From UTCHB3 sp964431385 (lineage in GTDB: Bacteria; Bacteroidota; Ignavibacteria; Ignavibacteriales; Ignavibacteriaceae), in NCBI GenBank assembly GCA_964431385.1, contig CAYSJM010000002.1, positions 57,598 to 121,597 on the forward strand: 64,000 nt of DNA, written 5' to 3'. The notes under the pieces are model-generated. The model was not told where the DNA came from. It searched no databases and saw only the letters and a list, made by a program, of their open reading frames with translations. How positions within the stretch are numbered: position 1 is the stretch's first letter; each line of letters begins with the position of its first letter. Position numbers and translations under genes: made by a program. Positions 51,709 to 61,260 of this stretch are shown piece by piece.

Positions 51709-53856
51709 ATGAGCATTAAATCGCTGTATATCTTCGTTAGTGCCTGCCTGGTCATAATTGTTTCAACAAATCTATTCCCGCAAAGCGGAAATAAATCAAT
51801 TCGTGTTCACAAAACTTTTACTGCTCCAAGTCTGGATGGAAGTGCGAACGACAGTGTTTGGCAGTCGATCGCGGGGGATTCCTCTTTTTTACAGATAGAC
51901 CCAAACCCGGGTGAAATGCCGGCTTTCCCCACATTGGTCAAACTTGCCAGTACAGCTGATGCACTTTATGTCTTATTCGTCTGCTACGATCCCGATCCAT
52001 CGAAAATAATTGCTCGTGAAATGAAATATGATGGATTTACCTCCGGAGACGATAATGTTAAATTGATAATTGATACTTTTGGCGATCAGCGAAACGGTTA
52101 CTGGTTTGCTACAAATCCACTTTCAGTGAAAAATGATGCTCTGGTTTCGGGAAGAACCTATGGTGAGTTTAATGAAGATTGGGATATGCTTTGGGAAGTG
52201 AAATCAGCAATTCACGACGACCACTGGTGTGCAGAGTTCAAACTTCCATTTTCCTCACTCAAATTTCCCGATAAACCAATTCAAAATTGGAAAATCAATT
52301 TTCAGAGAGGGATCAGAAGATTAAGCCAGGATGTTATCTGGTCGGGTGCCGTAAGGAATGGATTTTTATTCGATCTTACTCGTGCAGGCGATCTTGTCGG
52401 GCTTGAGGGAATAAATCGTGGAAATCCTGTTTACCTCTTACCATATTTTAATACAGGTTTTCAGGATATAAAATCGGAAAAAGAGACCAGAATTAAAGCC
52501 GGACTCGACTTAAAATATGGTATTTCTGATGCTTTTACGCTTGATATGACTGTTAATACAGACTTTGCACAAGTAGAGTCGGATATCGCCGAAATTAACT
52601 TAACAAGGTTTCCTTTGTTCTTACCGGAAAAAAGAGATTTTTTTCTCGAAGGGAATAAACTTTTTGCGTTTAACCTTTCCAGCCGAAACCTCGCATACTA
52701 TTCGCGAGTGATTGGTATCTCCAAAGGGGAGGGGGTTTCAATAATTGGAGGATTAAAAGTTACAGGCTCCTCAGGTAAAGTTGAAGCCGGTTTGCTTTCT
52801 GTTCAAACCGAGGGAACTACATCGAAAAAGTCAACAAATTATCTTGCAGGGAGAGCTAAATATGGATTTGGCTCAAATTCGTATGCAGGTGTTATTTTTT
52901 CAAATGTGCAGGATGCTGACCATTTTAACAGGATGGGGGGACTCGACCTTAGCTTTAACTTTAATGATTTCCTCGGCGATCAAAATCTGATTATCACTTC
53001 AAAAATTGCTGCCACCCAGGATAACAACAACCATAAAGATAACCTCGCCGGCTCAGTCATCGTGGAATATCCCAACGATCTGATCGATATCTATTCATCT
53101 TATGGATTTACGCAAAAGAATTTTAATCCGGAATCCGGTTTTATTTCAGAGGCAAATGTTAATGAGTTTATATTCAATGGTGCCTGGTCACCTCGATTTA
53201 ACAGCGGTTTGCTTCGCAGAATAAAGGTCATACCGATTGAATTCAGGCTAGCACACGACCCACAGGGCAGGACCGTATCTTTTGAGTATGAGGCTACACC
53301 TCTAAGCTTAACTTTCTTCTCTAACGACAGAATTGAATTTAATTTCGCCCGACAGTTTGATCGACCCGATGAGGATTTTACAATTTTCAAAAATGTAGTG
53401 ATTAAAAAGGGGGAATACTATGGAAATCAGTACGAATTTGTTTTTGAATCAAACCCCGCTCGTTCAATTTTTGGGGGAATGGAGATGGTTTATGGTGATT
53501 ATTACGGCGGGAAAAGATTTGAGTTTGAAAATGAAGTGAATGCTACACTTTCTAAAAATATTGGATTTTCGCTTGGATACCGGTTTAACGATGTGGAAAT
53601 AAATTCTACCGGCTTCAGAACAAACGAAATATTTACGAGAATAAAATATACTATGAGCGTGGATTTAGCATCATTTTTACTCTGCCAATGGAACAATGAG
53701 GTTGAAGAGCTAAACTTTAATTATAAATTAAACATAAAGCCATCTCCCGGAAGCGACTTGTATTTGGTCGTTAATAAAATATTCAGCACGGAAAACGGAC
53801 TTGTTTCCAAGGATTTTGTGGTTGTCTTAAAATTGTCATGGATGTTTGTAATTTGA
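51709..53856 (+). CDS. Secreted DUF5916 / carbohydrate-binding-like outer-membrane protein
   Basis: A 715-aa protein with a signal peptide (to about residue 25, NLFPQ). Residues about 30-230 are a CBM9/DOMON-like domain (APSLDGSANDSVWQSI, YVLFVCYDPDPSKI). The rest, about 480 residues, is strand-rich with alternating hydrophobic residues and ends LKLSWMFVI, consistent with an outer-membrane beta-barrel; FPLFLPEKRDFFLEGNKLF is a family signature. This build matches DUF5916 proteins of Bacteroidota, whose function is unknown. A CBM9-like front suggests sugar or ligand binding at the surface. It is monocistronic. Confidence 0.82.
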   Translation: MSIKSLYIFVSACLVIIVSTNLFPQSGNKSIRVHKTFTAPSLDGSANDSVWQSIAGDSSFLQIDPNPGEMPAFPTLVKLASTADALYVLFVCYDPDPSKIIAREMKYDGFTSGDDNVKLIIDTFGDQRNGYWFATNPLSVKNDALVSGRTYGEFNEDWDMLWEVKSAIHDDHWCAEFKLPFSSLKFPDKPIQNWKINFQRGIRRLSQDVIWSGAVRNGFLFDLTRAGDLVGLEGINRGNPVYLLPYFNTGFQDIKSEKETRIKAGLDLKYGISDAFTLDMTVNTDFAQVESDIAEINLTRFPLFLPEKRDFFLEGNKLFAFNLSSRNLAYYSRVIGISKGEGVSIIGGLKVTGSSGKVEAGLLSVQTEGTTSKKSTNYLAGRAKYGFGSNSYAGVIFSNVQDADHFNRMGGLDLSFNFNDFLGDQNLIITSKIAATQDNNNHKDNLAGSVIVEYPNDLIDIYSSYGFTQKNFNPESGFISEANVNEFIFNGAWSPRFNSGLLRRIKVIPIEFRLAHDPQGRTVSFEYEATPLSLTFFSNDRIEFNFARQFDRPDEDFTIFKNVVIKKGEYYGNQYEFVFESNPARSIFGGMEMVYGDYYGGKRFEFENEVNATLSKNIGFSLGYRFNDVEINSTGFRTNEIFTRIKYTMSVDLASFLLCQWNNEVEELNFNYKLNIKPSPGSDLYLVVNKIFSTENGLVSKDFVVVLKLSWMFVI

Positions 53857-53938
53857 ATGCTTATCAGCAATAATCAGAATTGCAAATATTTGTGAAAATA
53901 TATGCTGAATCAATAAAAAGACCGGCAGTAAATCACAG

Positions 53939-53970
53939 TTGTAATTTGCAGTTTAATCGCATTATTTTTG
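53939..53970 (+). promoter_or_regulatory. Possible topA promoter
   Basis: TTG at 53939-53941, a 21-bp spacer and TATTTTTG at 53963-53970, matching TTG-N21-TAnnTTTG. It is 115 bp upstream of the topA ATG. The region repeats TTTTGCA-like words, so the match may be chance. Confidence 0.3.
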
Positions 53971-54085
53971 CACTTCAAAATAATTTCATTTCTTTTGCAT
54001 CCTTGATTTGTAATTTTTTGCACTTGATTATTGTTGTACTGAGACAAAAACGGACAATAACTTTTAATCTGAAAACTTTGAGTAT

Positions 54086-56419
54086 ATGATAAAAAATCTG
54101 GTAATAGTAGAATCTCCCGCTAAAGCAGCGACTATCGAAAAATTTCTTGGAAAAGATTTCACCGTAACTTCAAGTTATGGGCATATAAGAGATCTTGCCA
54201 AAAAAGATATGGGCATCGACACCGCAAATGGATTCATGCCAAAATATGAAGTCCCTGCGGATAAAAAGAAAAAAGTTACAGAATTAAAAAAAATGGCGAA
54301 GCAAGCCGAGGTTGTGTGGCTTGCAACTGACGAGGACCGTGAGGGAGAGGCTATTTCATGGCACCTTAAAGAGGCTCTCGAAATACCTAAAGAAAAAATT
54401 AAAAGAATTGTATTTCACGAAATTACAAAGCCCGCCATACTTGAGGCAGTACAAAATCCAAGAAATATAGATGACTATCTCGTTGATGCACAACAATCAA
54501 GAAGGATACTCGATAGACTTGTTGGATTTGAACTCTCTCCCGTATTGTGGAAAAAAATTCGTCCATCTCTCTCGGCAGGAAGAGTTCAATCGGTAGCGGT
54601 TAGATTGATAGTTGACAGAGAAAGAGAAATTCAGGAATTTGTTACCAGAGATTATTTTAATGTATCAGGTATTTTTAATGTAAAAGAAGGATCAAAAGAT
54701 TATTCCCTTAAAGGGGACCTGGATACCAAATTTGATGATCAGTCGGCTGCACTTGAGTTTCTCGAAAAATGTAAAGGTGCCAAATTTTCGATTTCAGGGC
54801 TGGATAAGAAAGAACTTAAAAAAACGCCTGCACCTCCATTTACTACTTCAACTCTTCAACAAGAGGCTGCAAGAAAACTCCGTTTTTCAGTCTCGAAAAC
54901 GATGCGGATTGCTCAAAATCTTTATGAGGCGGGACATATAACTTATATGCGTACCGATTCGGTGAATCTTTCGGACTTTGCTTTAAATTCTGCAAAAGAC
55001 ACGATTATAGAAAATTTTGGAAATAACTATCATCACTCAAGGAAATATAAAACCAAATCAGCAAATGCCCAGGAAGCACACGAAGCAATAAGACCAACAT
55101 ACTTCGATAAAAGGAAAATATCAAATCTTTCGAGAGATGAATCGGTGCTTTATGATTTAATTTGGAAACGGGCTCTGGCATCACAAATGAGCGACGCCAA
55201 AATTGAAAAAACTACAGCCAATATCGCTGTTTCGACATCGGAGCATCTATTTGTTGCTACCGGCGAAGTGATACTTTTTGATGGATTTTTAAAGTTGTAC
55301 ATTGAATCTAAAGATGACGATGATTCTGAAGATCAAGATACAACAATTTTACCTCCATTAAAAGTTGGGCAGTCACTCGATATGAAAGAAATTACTGCAA
55401 CGCAGAGATATACAAGACCTGCTGCGAGATTTACGGAAGCAGCACTTGTGAAAAAACTTGAAGAACTTGGAATTGGGCGACCATCCACTTATGCACCAAT
55501 CATCTCCACTGTTCAGGACAGGGGATATGTGGTTAAAGAGGAAAGAGAGGGTAAACAAAGAGAATATAAGAAGTTAACCCTTGTAGCCTCAGGCAAAATT
55601 ATCACTGAAGATAAAACTGAAATAACCGGTGCTGATAAAGGCAAGCTGTTCCCAACGGATATTGCTTTCATTGTAAACGATTTTCTTGTGAAAAATTTCC
55701 CAAGCATATTAGACTTTAAATTTACGGCTAAAGTCGAAAAAGAACTTGATGACATCGCAAAAGGAGATGTGGAGAGGATAACGATGCTCAACAAGTTTTA
55801 TCAACCTTTTCACAAAATTGTGAAAGAGACTCTTGAAACAAGTGATCGTGCCACCGGATCGAGGGAATTGGGGAAAGACCCAAAAACAGGACTTGATTTG
55901 ATCGTTCGAATGGCAAAATATGGTCCGGTTGCTCAGCTTTACAATCCTGATGATCCTGAAATTAAACCGAGAATGGCATCCTTAAAAACAGGTCAACGCC
56001 TGGATACAATAACTGTGGAAGAGGCTTTGGATTTATTCAGACTGCCAAGGATTGCCGGTGAATTTGAGGGAGAGGAGCTCACTGTGGCTGAGGGAAGATT
56101 TGGACCTTATGTTAAGCACGGCGGGAAATTTTATTCGATCCCAAAGACAATTGACCCCCTTGAGATAGACCAAAAACAGTGTGAAGAATTGATACTTTCC
56201 AAAAGGGATATTGAATCTTCGAGAAACATCAAAAGTTTTACTGAAAATCCTGAAATCAAAATTCTTAATGGCAGATTTGGTCCTTACATCACCAATGGGA
56301 AAATAAACGCGAAAATTCCAAAAGGGAAAGAGCCCGCTGAAATCAGTTTTGCAGAAGCACTAAAGTTAATAGAAGAGAGTGCCTTAAAAGAGCCCGTTAA
56401 GAAGAGAAGAAGGGGATAA
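54086..56419 (+). CDS. topA: DNA topoisomerase I
   Basis: A 777-aa type IA enzyme that relaxes negative supercoils. The Toprim domain has VESPAKA and ATDEDREGEAISWH. Domain III carries the active-site Tyr287 in HITYMRTDSVNLS. The C-terminal region has repeated GRFGPYV units (EGRFGPYVKHGGKF, NGRFGPYITNG) and no zinc-finger Cys pairs, the usual Bacteroidota form. The basic tail ends KKRRRG. Strong call. The gene stands alone before the tRNA-Gly. Confidence 0.96.
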   Translation: MIKNLVIVESPAKAATIEKFLGKDFTVTSSYGHIRDLAKKDMGIDTANGFMPKYEVPADKKKKVTELKKMAKQAEVVWLATDEDREGEAISWHLKEALEIPKEKIKRIVFHEITKPAILEAVQNPRNIDDYLVDAQQSRRILDRLVGFELSPVLWKKIRPSLSAGRVQSVAVRLIVDREREIQEFVTRDYFNVSGIFNVKEGSKDYSLKGDLDTKFDDQSAALEFLEKCKGAKFSISGLDKKELKKTPAPPFTTSTLQQEAARKLRFSVSKTMRIAQNLYEAGHITYMRTDSVNLSDFALNSAKDTIIENFGNNYHHSRKYKTKSANAQEAHEAIRPTYFDKRKISNLSRDESVLYDLIWKRALASQMSDAKIEKTTANIAVSTSEHLFVATGEVILFDGFLKLYIESKDDDDSEDQDTTILPPLKVGQSLDMKEITATQRYTRPAARFTEAALVKKLEELGIGRPSTYAPIISTVQDRGYVVKEEREGKQREYKKLTLVASGKIITEDKTEITGADKGKLFPTDIAFIVNDFLVKNFPSILDFKFTAKVEKELDDIAKGDVERITMLNKFYQPFHKIVKETLETSDRATGSRELGKDPKTGLDLIVRMAKYGPVAQLYNPDDPEIKPRMASLKTGQRLDTITVEEALDLFRLPRIAGEFEGEELTVAEGRFGPYVKHGGKFYSIPKTIDPLEIDQKQCEELILSKRDIESSRNIKSFTENPEIKILNGRFGPYITNGKINAKIPKGKEPAEISFAEALKLIEESALKEPVKKRRRG

Positions 56420-56466
56420 TCCTCAAAAAATAAAATTGTGACTCAAAAAAAAATATTGCTTCATGC

Positions 56467-56497
56467 TTGCATGAAACATAGAGATTAGTTATATTTG
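56467..56497 (+). promoter_or_regulatory. Promoter of tRNA-Gly
   Basis: TTG at 56467-56469, a 20-bp spacer and TATATTTG at 56490-56497, 22 bp before the tRNA. The -33 region overlaps a palindrome TTCATGC-TT-GCATGAA (56460-56475). Confidence 0.7.
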
Positions 56498-56519
56498 AAG
56501 ACCAAATTATTGAAGACTT

Positions 56520-56595
<76 letters not shown>

Positions 56596-56597
56596 GT

Positions 56598-56623
56598 AAA
56601 AAATCCACGCGAGTGGATTTTTT
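56598..56623 (+). terminator. Hairpin between tRNA-Gly and tRNA-Cys
   Basis: AAAAAATCCAC pairs with GTGGATTTTTT over a GCGA loop; the T run makes a classic terminator. It would stop tRNA-Gly before tRNA-Cys unless read-through or processing occurs; no separate promoter for tRNA-Cys is visible in the 18 bp between. Confidence 0.8.
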
Positions 56624-56641
56624 AGTTTAAGGGCATTAATT

Positions 56642-56718
56642 GGCGCTGTACCCAAGTGGCTTAAGGGGAAGGTCTGCAAAACCTTTATCCGTCGGTTCGA
56701 ATCCGACCGGCGCCTCCA
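56642..56718 (+). tRNA. tRNA-Cys (GCA), CCA encoded
   Basis: Acceptor GGCGCTG/CGGCGCC (one T-G pair), D arm CCC...GGG, anticodon stem AAGGT/ACCTT with loop CTGCAAA (anticodon GCA), T stem GTCGG/CCGAC, discriminator T and encoded CCA (56716-56718). Confidence 0.95.
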
Positions 56719-56832
56719 GAAAGCTGTCTTAATAGTTGTTCATCTTTATAGCTGAATTTCGGCAATGACCGGTAAACAACTTTTTTGACAGCTTTTTTTA
56801 TTTTTGAGCAAAAATCTGTAATTCGACAACCT

Positions 56833-57474
56833 ATGATGTTCACCTCCGCAAAAAAAACTCTCATTAAAAAACTTCAAGCAAACGGCGTTTCTGATCCTTC
56901 TGTTCTGGATGCGTTCATTAAGTGCGACCGTCACAAATTTGTTCCACCTGCCATTACACACCTCGCTTACGAAGACACTGCTCTACACATTGGGTATGGA
57001 CAAACCATATCTCACCCGACAACAGTCGGAATAATGACTCAAGCAGCAAAATTACAAAAAGGTGATAAAGTACTCGAAATAGGAACTGGTTCTGGTTTCC
57101 AGGCTGCAATTCTTGCAACACTGGGTACAAAAGTTTTCAGCATCGAGAGAGAATACGACCTTTATTTAAAATCGAGAGAATTATTCGAAAAATTAGGATA
57201 TCCTGTCCATTCGAAGTGGGGAGATGGATCAATTGGTTGGAGCGAATTTGCTCCTTTTGATGCAATTTTAGTGACTGCAGGTTCTCCTTCAGTTCCTGAA
57301 CCTCTCATAAAACAGCTGGCTCTTGGTGGCAGATTGGTAATACCGGTTGGTGAACGGGAATCACAAATGATTAAGATAATTCAGAAAACTTCTGAAGAGA
57401 ATTACACTACGGAAGAAATTCCGGAGTTTGCTTTTGTACCACTTCTTGGAAAAGAAGGATGGAAAAAAAAGTAA
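56833..57474 (+). CDS. pcm: Protein-L-isoaspartate O-methyltransferase
   Basis: Repairs isoaspartyl damage in proteins with SAM. The conserved core IGYGQTISHPTTVGIMTQA, the SAM loop VLEIGTGSGFQAAIL and the late GGRLVIPVG are all present. ATG at 56833 (213 aa) fits the family start better than an upstream in-frame TTG at 56785; no good RBS is visible, and a second ATG follows directly. It overlaps miaA by 16 bp, so the two are cotranscribed. Confidence 0.93.
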   Translation: MMFTSAKKTLIKKLQANGVSDPSVLDAFIKCDRHKFVPPAITHLAYEDTALHIGYGQTISHPTTVGIMTQAAKLQKGDKVLEIGTGSGFQAAILATLGTKVFSIEREYDLYLKSRELFEKLGYPVHSKWGDGSIGWSEFAPFDAILVTAGSPSVPEPLIKQLALGGRLVIPVGERESQMIKIIQKTSEENYTTEEIPEFAFVPLLGKEGWKKK

Positions 57475-58370
57475 TAGTAATTACCGGACCAACAGCATCC
57501 GGAAAATCAGATTATGCAATTGAGGTTGCCAAATTTCTCGACACCGAAATTATCTCGGCAGATAGCAGACAAGTTTATAAATATTTGGATATTGGAACCG
57601 CAAAACCTGACAAGAATCAGCTTCAAAGTTTGAAGCATCACCTGATTGATTTTTTAGAGCCCGATGAAGAGTTTAACGCATCTATATTTGAAATTCAAGC
57701 TACTACAATAATCGAAGAGCTCCACAAAGAAGGTAAAATCCCTGTTGTTGCAGGGGGTACCGGGCTCTATATTAAATCTTTAGTTGATGGGATGTTCGAT
57801 GGTCCATCAAAAAATCTGGAGTTCAGAGCTCAAATGCATGGCATCTTGGAGCGTGACGGGGTCGTGAAATTACTCGAATTGTTGAGGGAAAAAGACCCTG
57901 AAAGTGCATCCAAAATGAATCCGGGCAACTGGAAAAGAATAATCAGAGCTCTCGAAGTTTTTGAATTAACAGGGATGCCTATTTGGGCACATCACCAACA
58001 ACAAGAGAAAAACAGCGACATTTCCTTTTATCTTTTTGCTCTTGATATGCCAAGAGAAATACTTTATGACCGAATCGAAAAAAGAGTTGATCTCATGATT
58101 GCGAGTGGTTTGGAAATTGAGACAAAAAAAGTGCTCGAAATGGGCTACTCAACTACTCTTAATTCTCTTAATACAGTAGGTTATAAAGAGATGATTAACT
58201 ATATTTGCAATGAAATCTCTCACGATAGATGCGTTGAACTTATTAAGAGAAACAGCCGCCGGTATGCGAAAAGACAAGTCACATGGTGGAGAGCTGATAG
58301 CAGGATAAAATGGCTCCAGGCAGCCGCACTTCCTTCTCCTGCAGAACTGGTTGATTTAATTCATCAATAA
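57459..58370 (+). CDS. miaA: tRNA dimethylallyltransferase
   Basis: Adds the isopentenyl group to A37 of tRNAs that read codons starting with U, including tRNA-Cys. Signature: ITGPTASGKSDYAI (P-loop), ISADSRQVYKYLDIGTAKP, VAGGTGLYIKSLVDG and RNSRRYAKRQVTWWR. 303 aa, normal length. It overlaps pcm by 16 bp and precedes the AtuA-like gene by 13 bp. Confidence 0.95.
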   Translation: MEKKVIVITGPTASGKSDYAIEVAKFLDTEIISADSRQVYKYLDIGTAKPDKNQLQSLKHHLIDFLEPDEEFNASIFEIQATTIIEELHKEGKIPVVAGGTGLYIKSLVDGMFDGPSKNLEFRAQMHGILERDGVVKLLELLREKDPESASKMNPGNWKRIIRALEVFELTGMPIWAHHQQQEKNSDISFYLFALDMPREILYDRIEKRVDLMIASGLEIETKKVLEMGYSTTLNSLNTVGYKEMINYICNEISHDRCVELIKRNSRRYAKRQVTWWRADSRIKWLQAAALPSPAELVDLIHQ

Positions 58371-58383
58371 AAATGAAGACTGA

Positions 58384-59751
58384 ATGAAAGAAAAGATTAA
58401 AATCGCCTCCGGGCAAGGTTTTTGGGGAGACCTCATAGAGGCACCCTTATGGCAAGTTACTCACGGTGATGTTGATTACCTTGTGATGGACTATCTTGCC
58501 GAAGTGACGATGTCAATTCTTCAGAAGCAAAAAAATAAAGATCCTAAACTCGGATACGCCAAAGATATTCCACCACTTATGAAGCGAATTCTCCCTGTTT
58601 GTAAAGAAAAGGGGATAAAAGTCATAACGAATGGCGGAGGAGTTAATCCTAAAGCATGTGCAGAAGCAATTTTGCAGGTTGCAAAAGAACTTGGAATTGA
58701 TGGACTCAAAGTTGCGGTTGTGGAAGGGGATAATATAAAAGATCGACTTGATGAACTTTTGAGCGATGATTGCCGATTATCAAATATGGAGACAGGTGAA
58801 CCGATATCAACAGTAAAAGATCGTCTTTTAAGTGCTAATATCTATTTTGGAGCATTCCCTATAGTTGAAGCTCTCGAAAAGGGGGCAGATATTGTTATCA
58901 CCGGCAGAACCACTGATACAGGTTTAACATTAGCTCCGATGATTTATGAATTTGGCTGGGCTCATGATGATTTTGATAAACTTTCAGCCGGAACAGTCGC
59001 GGGTCATATACTTGAGTGTGGGGCTCAAGCATCGGGCGGTAACTTCCTTGGTGACTGGGAATCGATTGAAAGAATGGAAAAACCCGGATTTCCGATTGCG
59101 GAAGCTTATCCGAATGGGGAAGTAGTGATCACCAAACACGATTCGCTCGGTGGAGCAGTTACGATAGATACTGTCTCAGAACAATTGTTATATGAAATTG
59201 GTGATCCCAAAGAATATATCACACCTGATTGTGTGGCAGATTTTACTTCAATTCATTTAAGTGATGATGGTCAAAATCGTGTGAAGATGTCAGGTGTAAA
59301 AGGGAAACCATTCACTCCTTTTTATAAAGTTTCATGTTCTTACGAATATGGATATTCTTCCTTTGCATCATTGACATACAGTTGGCCTCAGGCACTGACA
59401 AAAGGAAAAGCAGCTGAGAGAATATTAAAAAAACGATTGGAAGAACTCGGCTGCACATTTGAAGAGTTTAGAACCGAATTTGTAGGTTACAATGCCTGCC
59501 ACGGCAAGGCAGCCAAAGAGATTGATGAAGAAAACATCAATGAAATCATGGTTCGTTTTGCTGTTAGAGGCACTGATTACAAATCGATAGAAAGATTTGG
59601 TCAGGAGATTGCTCCTCTCATTTTAACCGGACCACCTGCCGTTACCGGATTTGCAGGCGGGAGACCAAAACCAAGTTCAGTTGTTGCCTATTGGCCGGCT
59701 CTGATCAAAAAAGAGCTCGTTGTTCCAATTGTTACAATAATGGAGTTATAA
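58384..59751 (+). CDS. AtuA-like (DUF1446) protein
   Basis: A 455-aa cytoplasmic protein of the AtuA/DUF1446 family, first known from acyclic terpene degradation in Pseudomonas. Conserved stretches: IASGQGFWGDLIEAP, ITNGGGVNPKACAEAI, DIVITGRTTDTGLTLAP and GAQASGGNFLGDW. The catalytic mechanism is not established. Followed directly (2-bp gap) by a small AtuA-C-terminal-like gene; in many bacteria the two parts are one gene, so this is the split form. Other terpene-degradation genes are not near, so another substrate is likely. Confidence 0.82.
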   Translation: MKEKIKIASGQGFWGDLIEAPLWQVTHGDVDYLVMDYLAEVTMSILQKQKNKDPKLGYAKDIPPLMKRILPVCKEKGIKVITNGGGVNPKACAEAILQVAKELGIDGLKVAVVEGDNIKDRLDELLSDDCRLSNMETGEPISTVKDRLLSANIYFGAFPIVEALEKGADIVITGRTTDTGLTLAPMIYEFGWAHDDFDKLSAGTVAGHILECGAQASGGNFLGDWESIERMEKPGFPIAEAYPNGEVVITKHDSLGGAVTIDTVSEQLLYEIGDPKEYITPDCVADFTSIHLSDDGQNRVKMSGVKGKPFTPFYKVSCSYEYGYSSFASLTYSWPQALTKGKAAERILKKRLEELGCTFEEFRTEFVGYNACHGKAAKEIDEENINEIMVRFAVRGTDYKSIERFGQEIAPLILTGPPAVTGFAGGRPKPSSVVAYWPALIKKELVVPIVTIMEL

Positions 59752-59753
59752 AA

Positions 59754-60071
59754 ATGAAGATCAGATTAAAAGATATAGCTCATGGTAGAAGTGGTGACAA
59801 AGGTGATGCAGCCAATGTTGGAATAATTGCGTATGATGATAAAGGTTATGAGATAATTAAATCGCATCTCACAGCCGAAAGAGTGAAAGAGTATTTTGAA
59901 GGCGTGTGCCTTGGAAAAGTGGAAAGATATGAACTTCCAAATCTTCGTGCCCTCAACTTTTTGCTACACAACACACTCGGAGGTGGTGGTACTATTTCAC
60001 TAAAACTTGATGCTCAAGGTAAAACACTTGCTGCAGCACTTCTTAGGATGGAAATAGAGTTAATCCAATAA
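59754..60071 (+). CDS. AtuA C-terminal-domain-like small protein
   Basis: A 105-aa protein starting MKIRLKDIAHGRSGDKGDAAN; the motif RSGDKGDAANVGI and the end LGGGGTISLKLDAQGKTLA match the C-terminal domain of AtuA-family proteins. ATG at 59754 is used; a longer open frame reaches back into the previous gene but starts inside it. It almost certainly works with the gene before it as a two-subunit enzyme. Confidence 0.82.
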   Translation: MKIRLKDIAHGRSGDKGDAANVGIIAYDDKGYEIIKSHLTAERVKEYFEGVCLGKVERYELPNLRALNFLLHNTLGGGGTISLKLDAQGKTLAAALLRMEIELIQ

Positions 60072-60148
60072 TGCAGTAATGCAATAATGTTTGAGATTTT
60101 TGGTAATTTATGATCGATATTTATCGATAAAAATGATTGGAGAATTTG

Positions 60149-61250
60149 ATGTTTGATGATGAGGTAAGAACGCATAAAGAATTAACAGTTCGTGTGAATA
60201 ATATGCGGAGTTATCTTTAAGTTAGATGAGAAACAGTCTCGTTGTGACGAGATAAAACTTATTAGTGAACAAAGTGATTTTTGGAACGACCAAAAAAGAG
60301 CCCAGGCACTTCTCCAAGAAGCAAAAAGGCTTTCGATTTGGGTCGAAATGTGGGATGAATTAAATTCCGCGATTATTTCGGTCGGTGAACTCATCGAAAT
60401 GGCGGCGGAGGCTGAAGATGATTCTTTGGCAGAAGATATCTCTCATGAGATAGAAAAAATCTCGGCGAAAATAGAGGAACTTGAGTTCAAAAATATGCTC
60501 TCGGGAGAAGAGGATGGTAATAATTGTATTATTACTGTACATTCGGGTGCGGGTGGAACCGAGGCTCAGGATTGGGCTGAGATGCTTCTTAGGATGTATT
60601 TAAGATACTGCGATCTAAGCGGTTTAAAGGCTACCATCGTTGACATTCTTGACGGAGATGGTGCAGGTATTAAAAGTGCGGAAATCGAAGTTGAAGGTGA
60701 ATTTGCTTTTGGTTACTTAAAAGCTGAGGCGGGTGTCCATCGTCTGGTAAGAATATCGCCATTTGATTCTAACCAAAGACGCCACACTTCATTTGCTGCT
60801 CTTTCAGTTATTCCTGAGGTTGATGACAGTATTCAGATTGATATTAATCCTGCTGATTTACGAATTGACACTTACAGATCAGGAGGCAAGGGAGGGCAAA
60901 ATGTGAACAAGGTTGAGACTGCGGTTAGAATAACTCACATTCCTACAGGAGTTGTTGCTGCCTGCCAGAGTGAAAGATCGCAAATTCAAAATAAAACAAG
61001 AGCGATGAAGCTTTTGAAGTCGAAAATGTATCAGATTGAAAAAGAAAAATTGAGTGCAGCGAAGAATGAGCTTGAAAAAAGTAAGATGAAGATAGAATGG
61101 GGCAGTCAGATTAGATCCTATGTCTTTCATCCTTACAATATGGTTAAGGATCACCGTACCGATGTTGAGACCTCCGATACCCAGGGTGTGATGAACGGAG
61201 ATATCTATAAATTTATAAAAGCGTATCTGTTAAAATTTTCCTCAAACTAA
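60149..61250 (+). CDS. prfB: Peptide chain release factor 2, programmed +1 frameshift
   Basis: Releases finished proteins at UGA and UAA codons. The first 23 codons (60149-60217) end at CTT followed by an in-frame TAA. Reading resumes one base later at AAG (60219) and continues to 61250, giving 366 aa, the RF2 length. The sequence has the stop-codon tripeptide SPF in RISPFDSNQ and the GGQ catalytic motif in SGGKGGQNVNKVE. A GGAGA lies before the ATG. The start, the internal GGAG and CTT-TAA site match known RF2 recoding except that the stop is TAA, not TGA. Confidence 0.93.
60206..60221 (+). other. RF2 programmed frameshift site with TAA stop
   Basis: CGG AGT TAT CTT TAA G: a Shine-Dalgarno-like GGAG just before the slippery CTT, then the stop TAA and G. 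In E. coli the same place reads AGG GGG TAT CTT TGA C. Both RF1 and RF2 can read UAA, so the feedback may respond to both. A plain sequencing error would also have to create the GGAG and CTT context, which is unlikely. Confidence 0.85.
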
Positions 61251-61260
61251 AGGAATAAAT

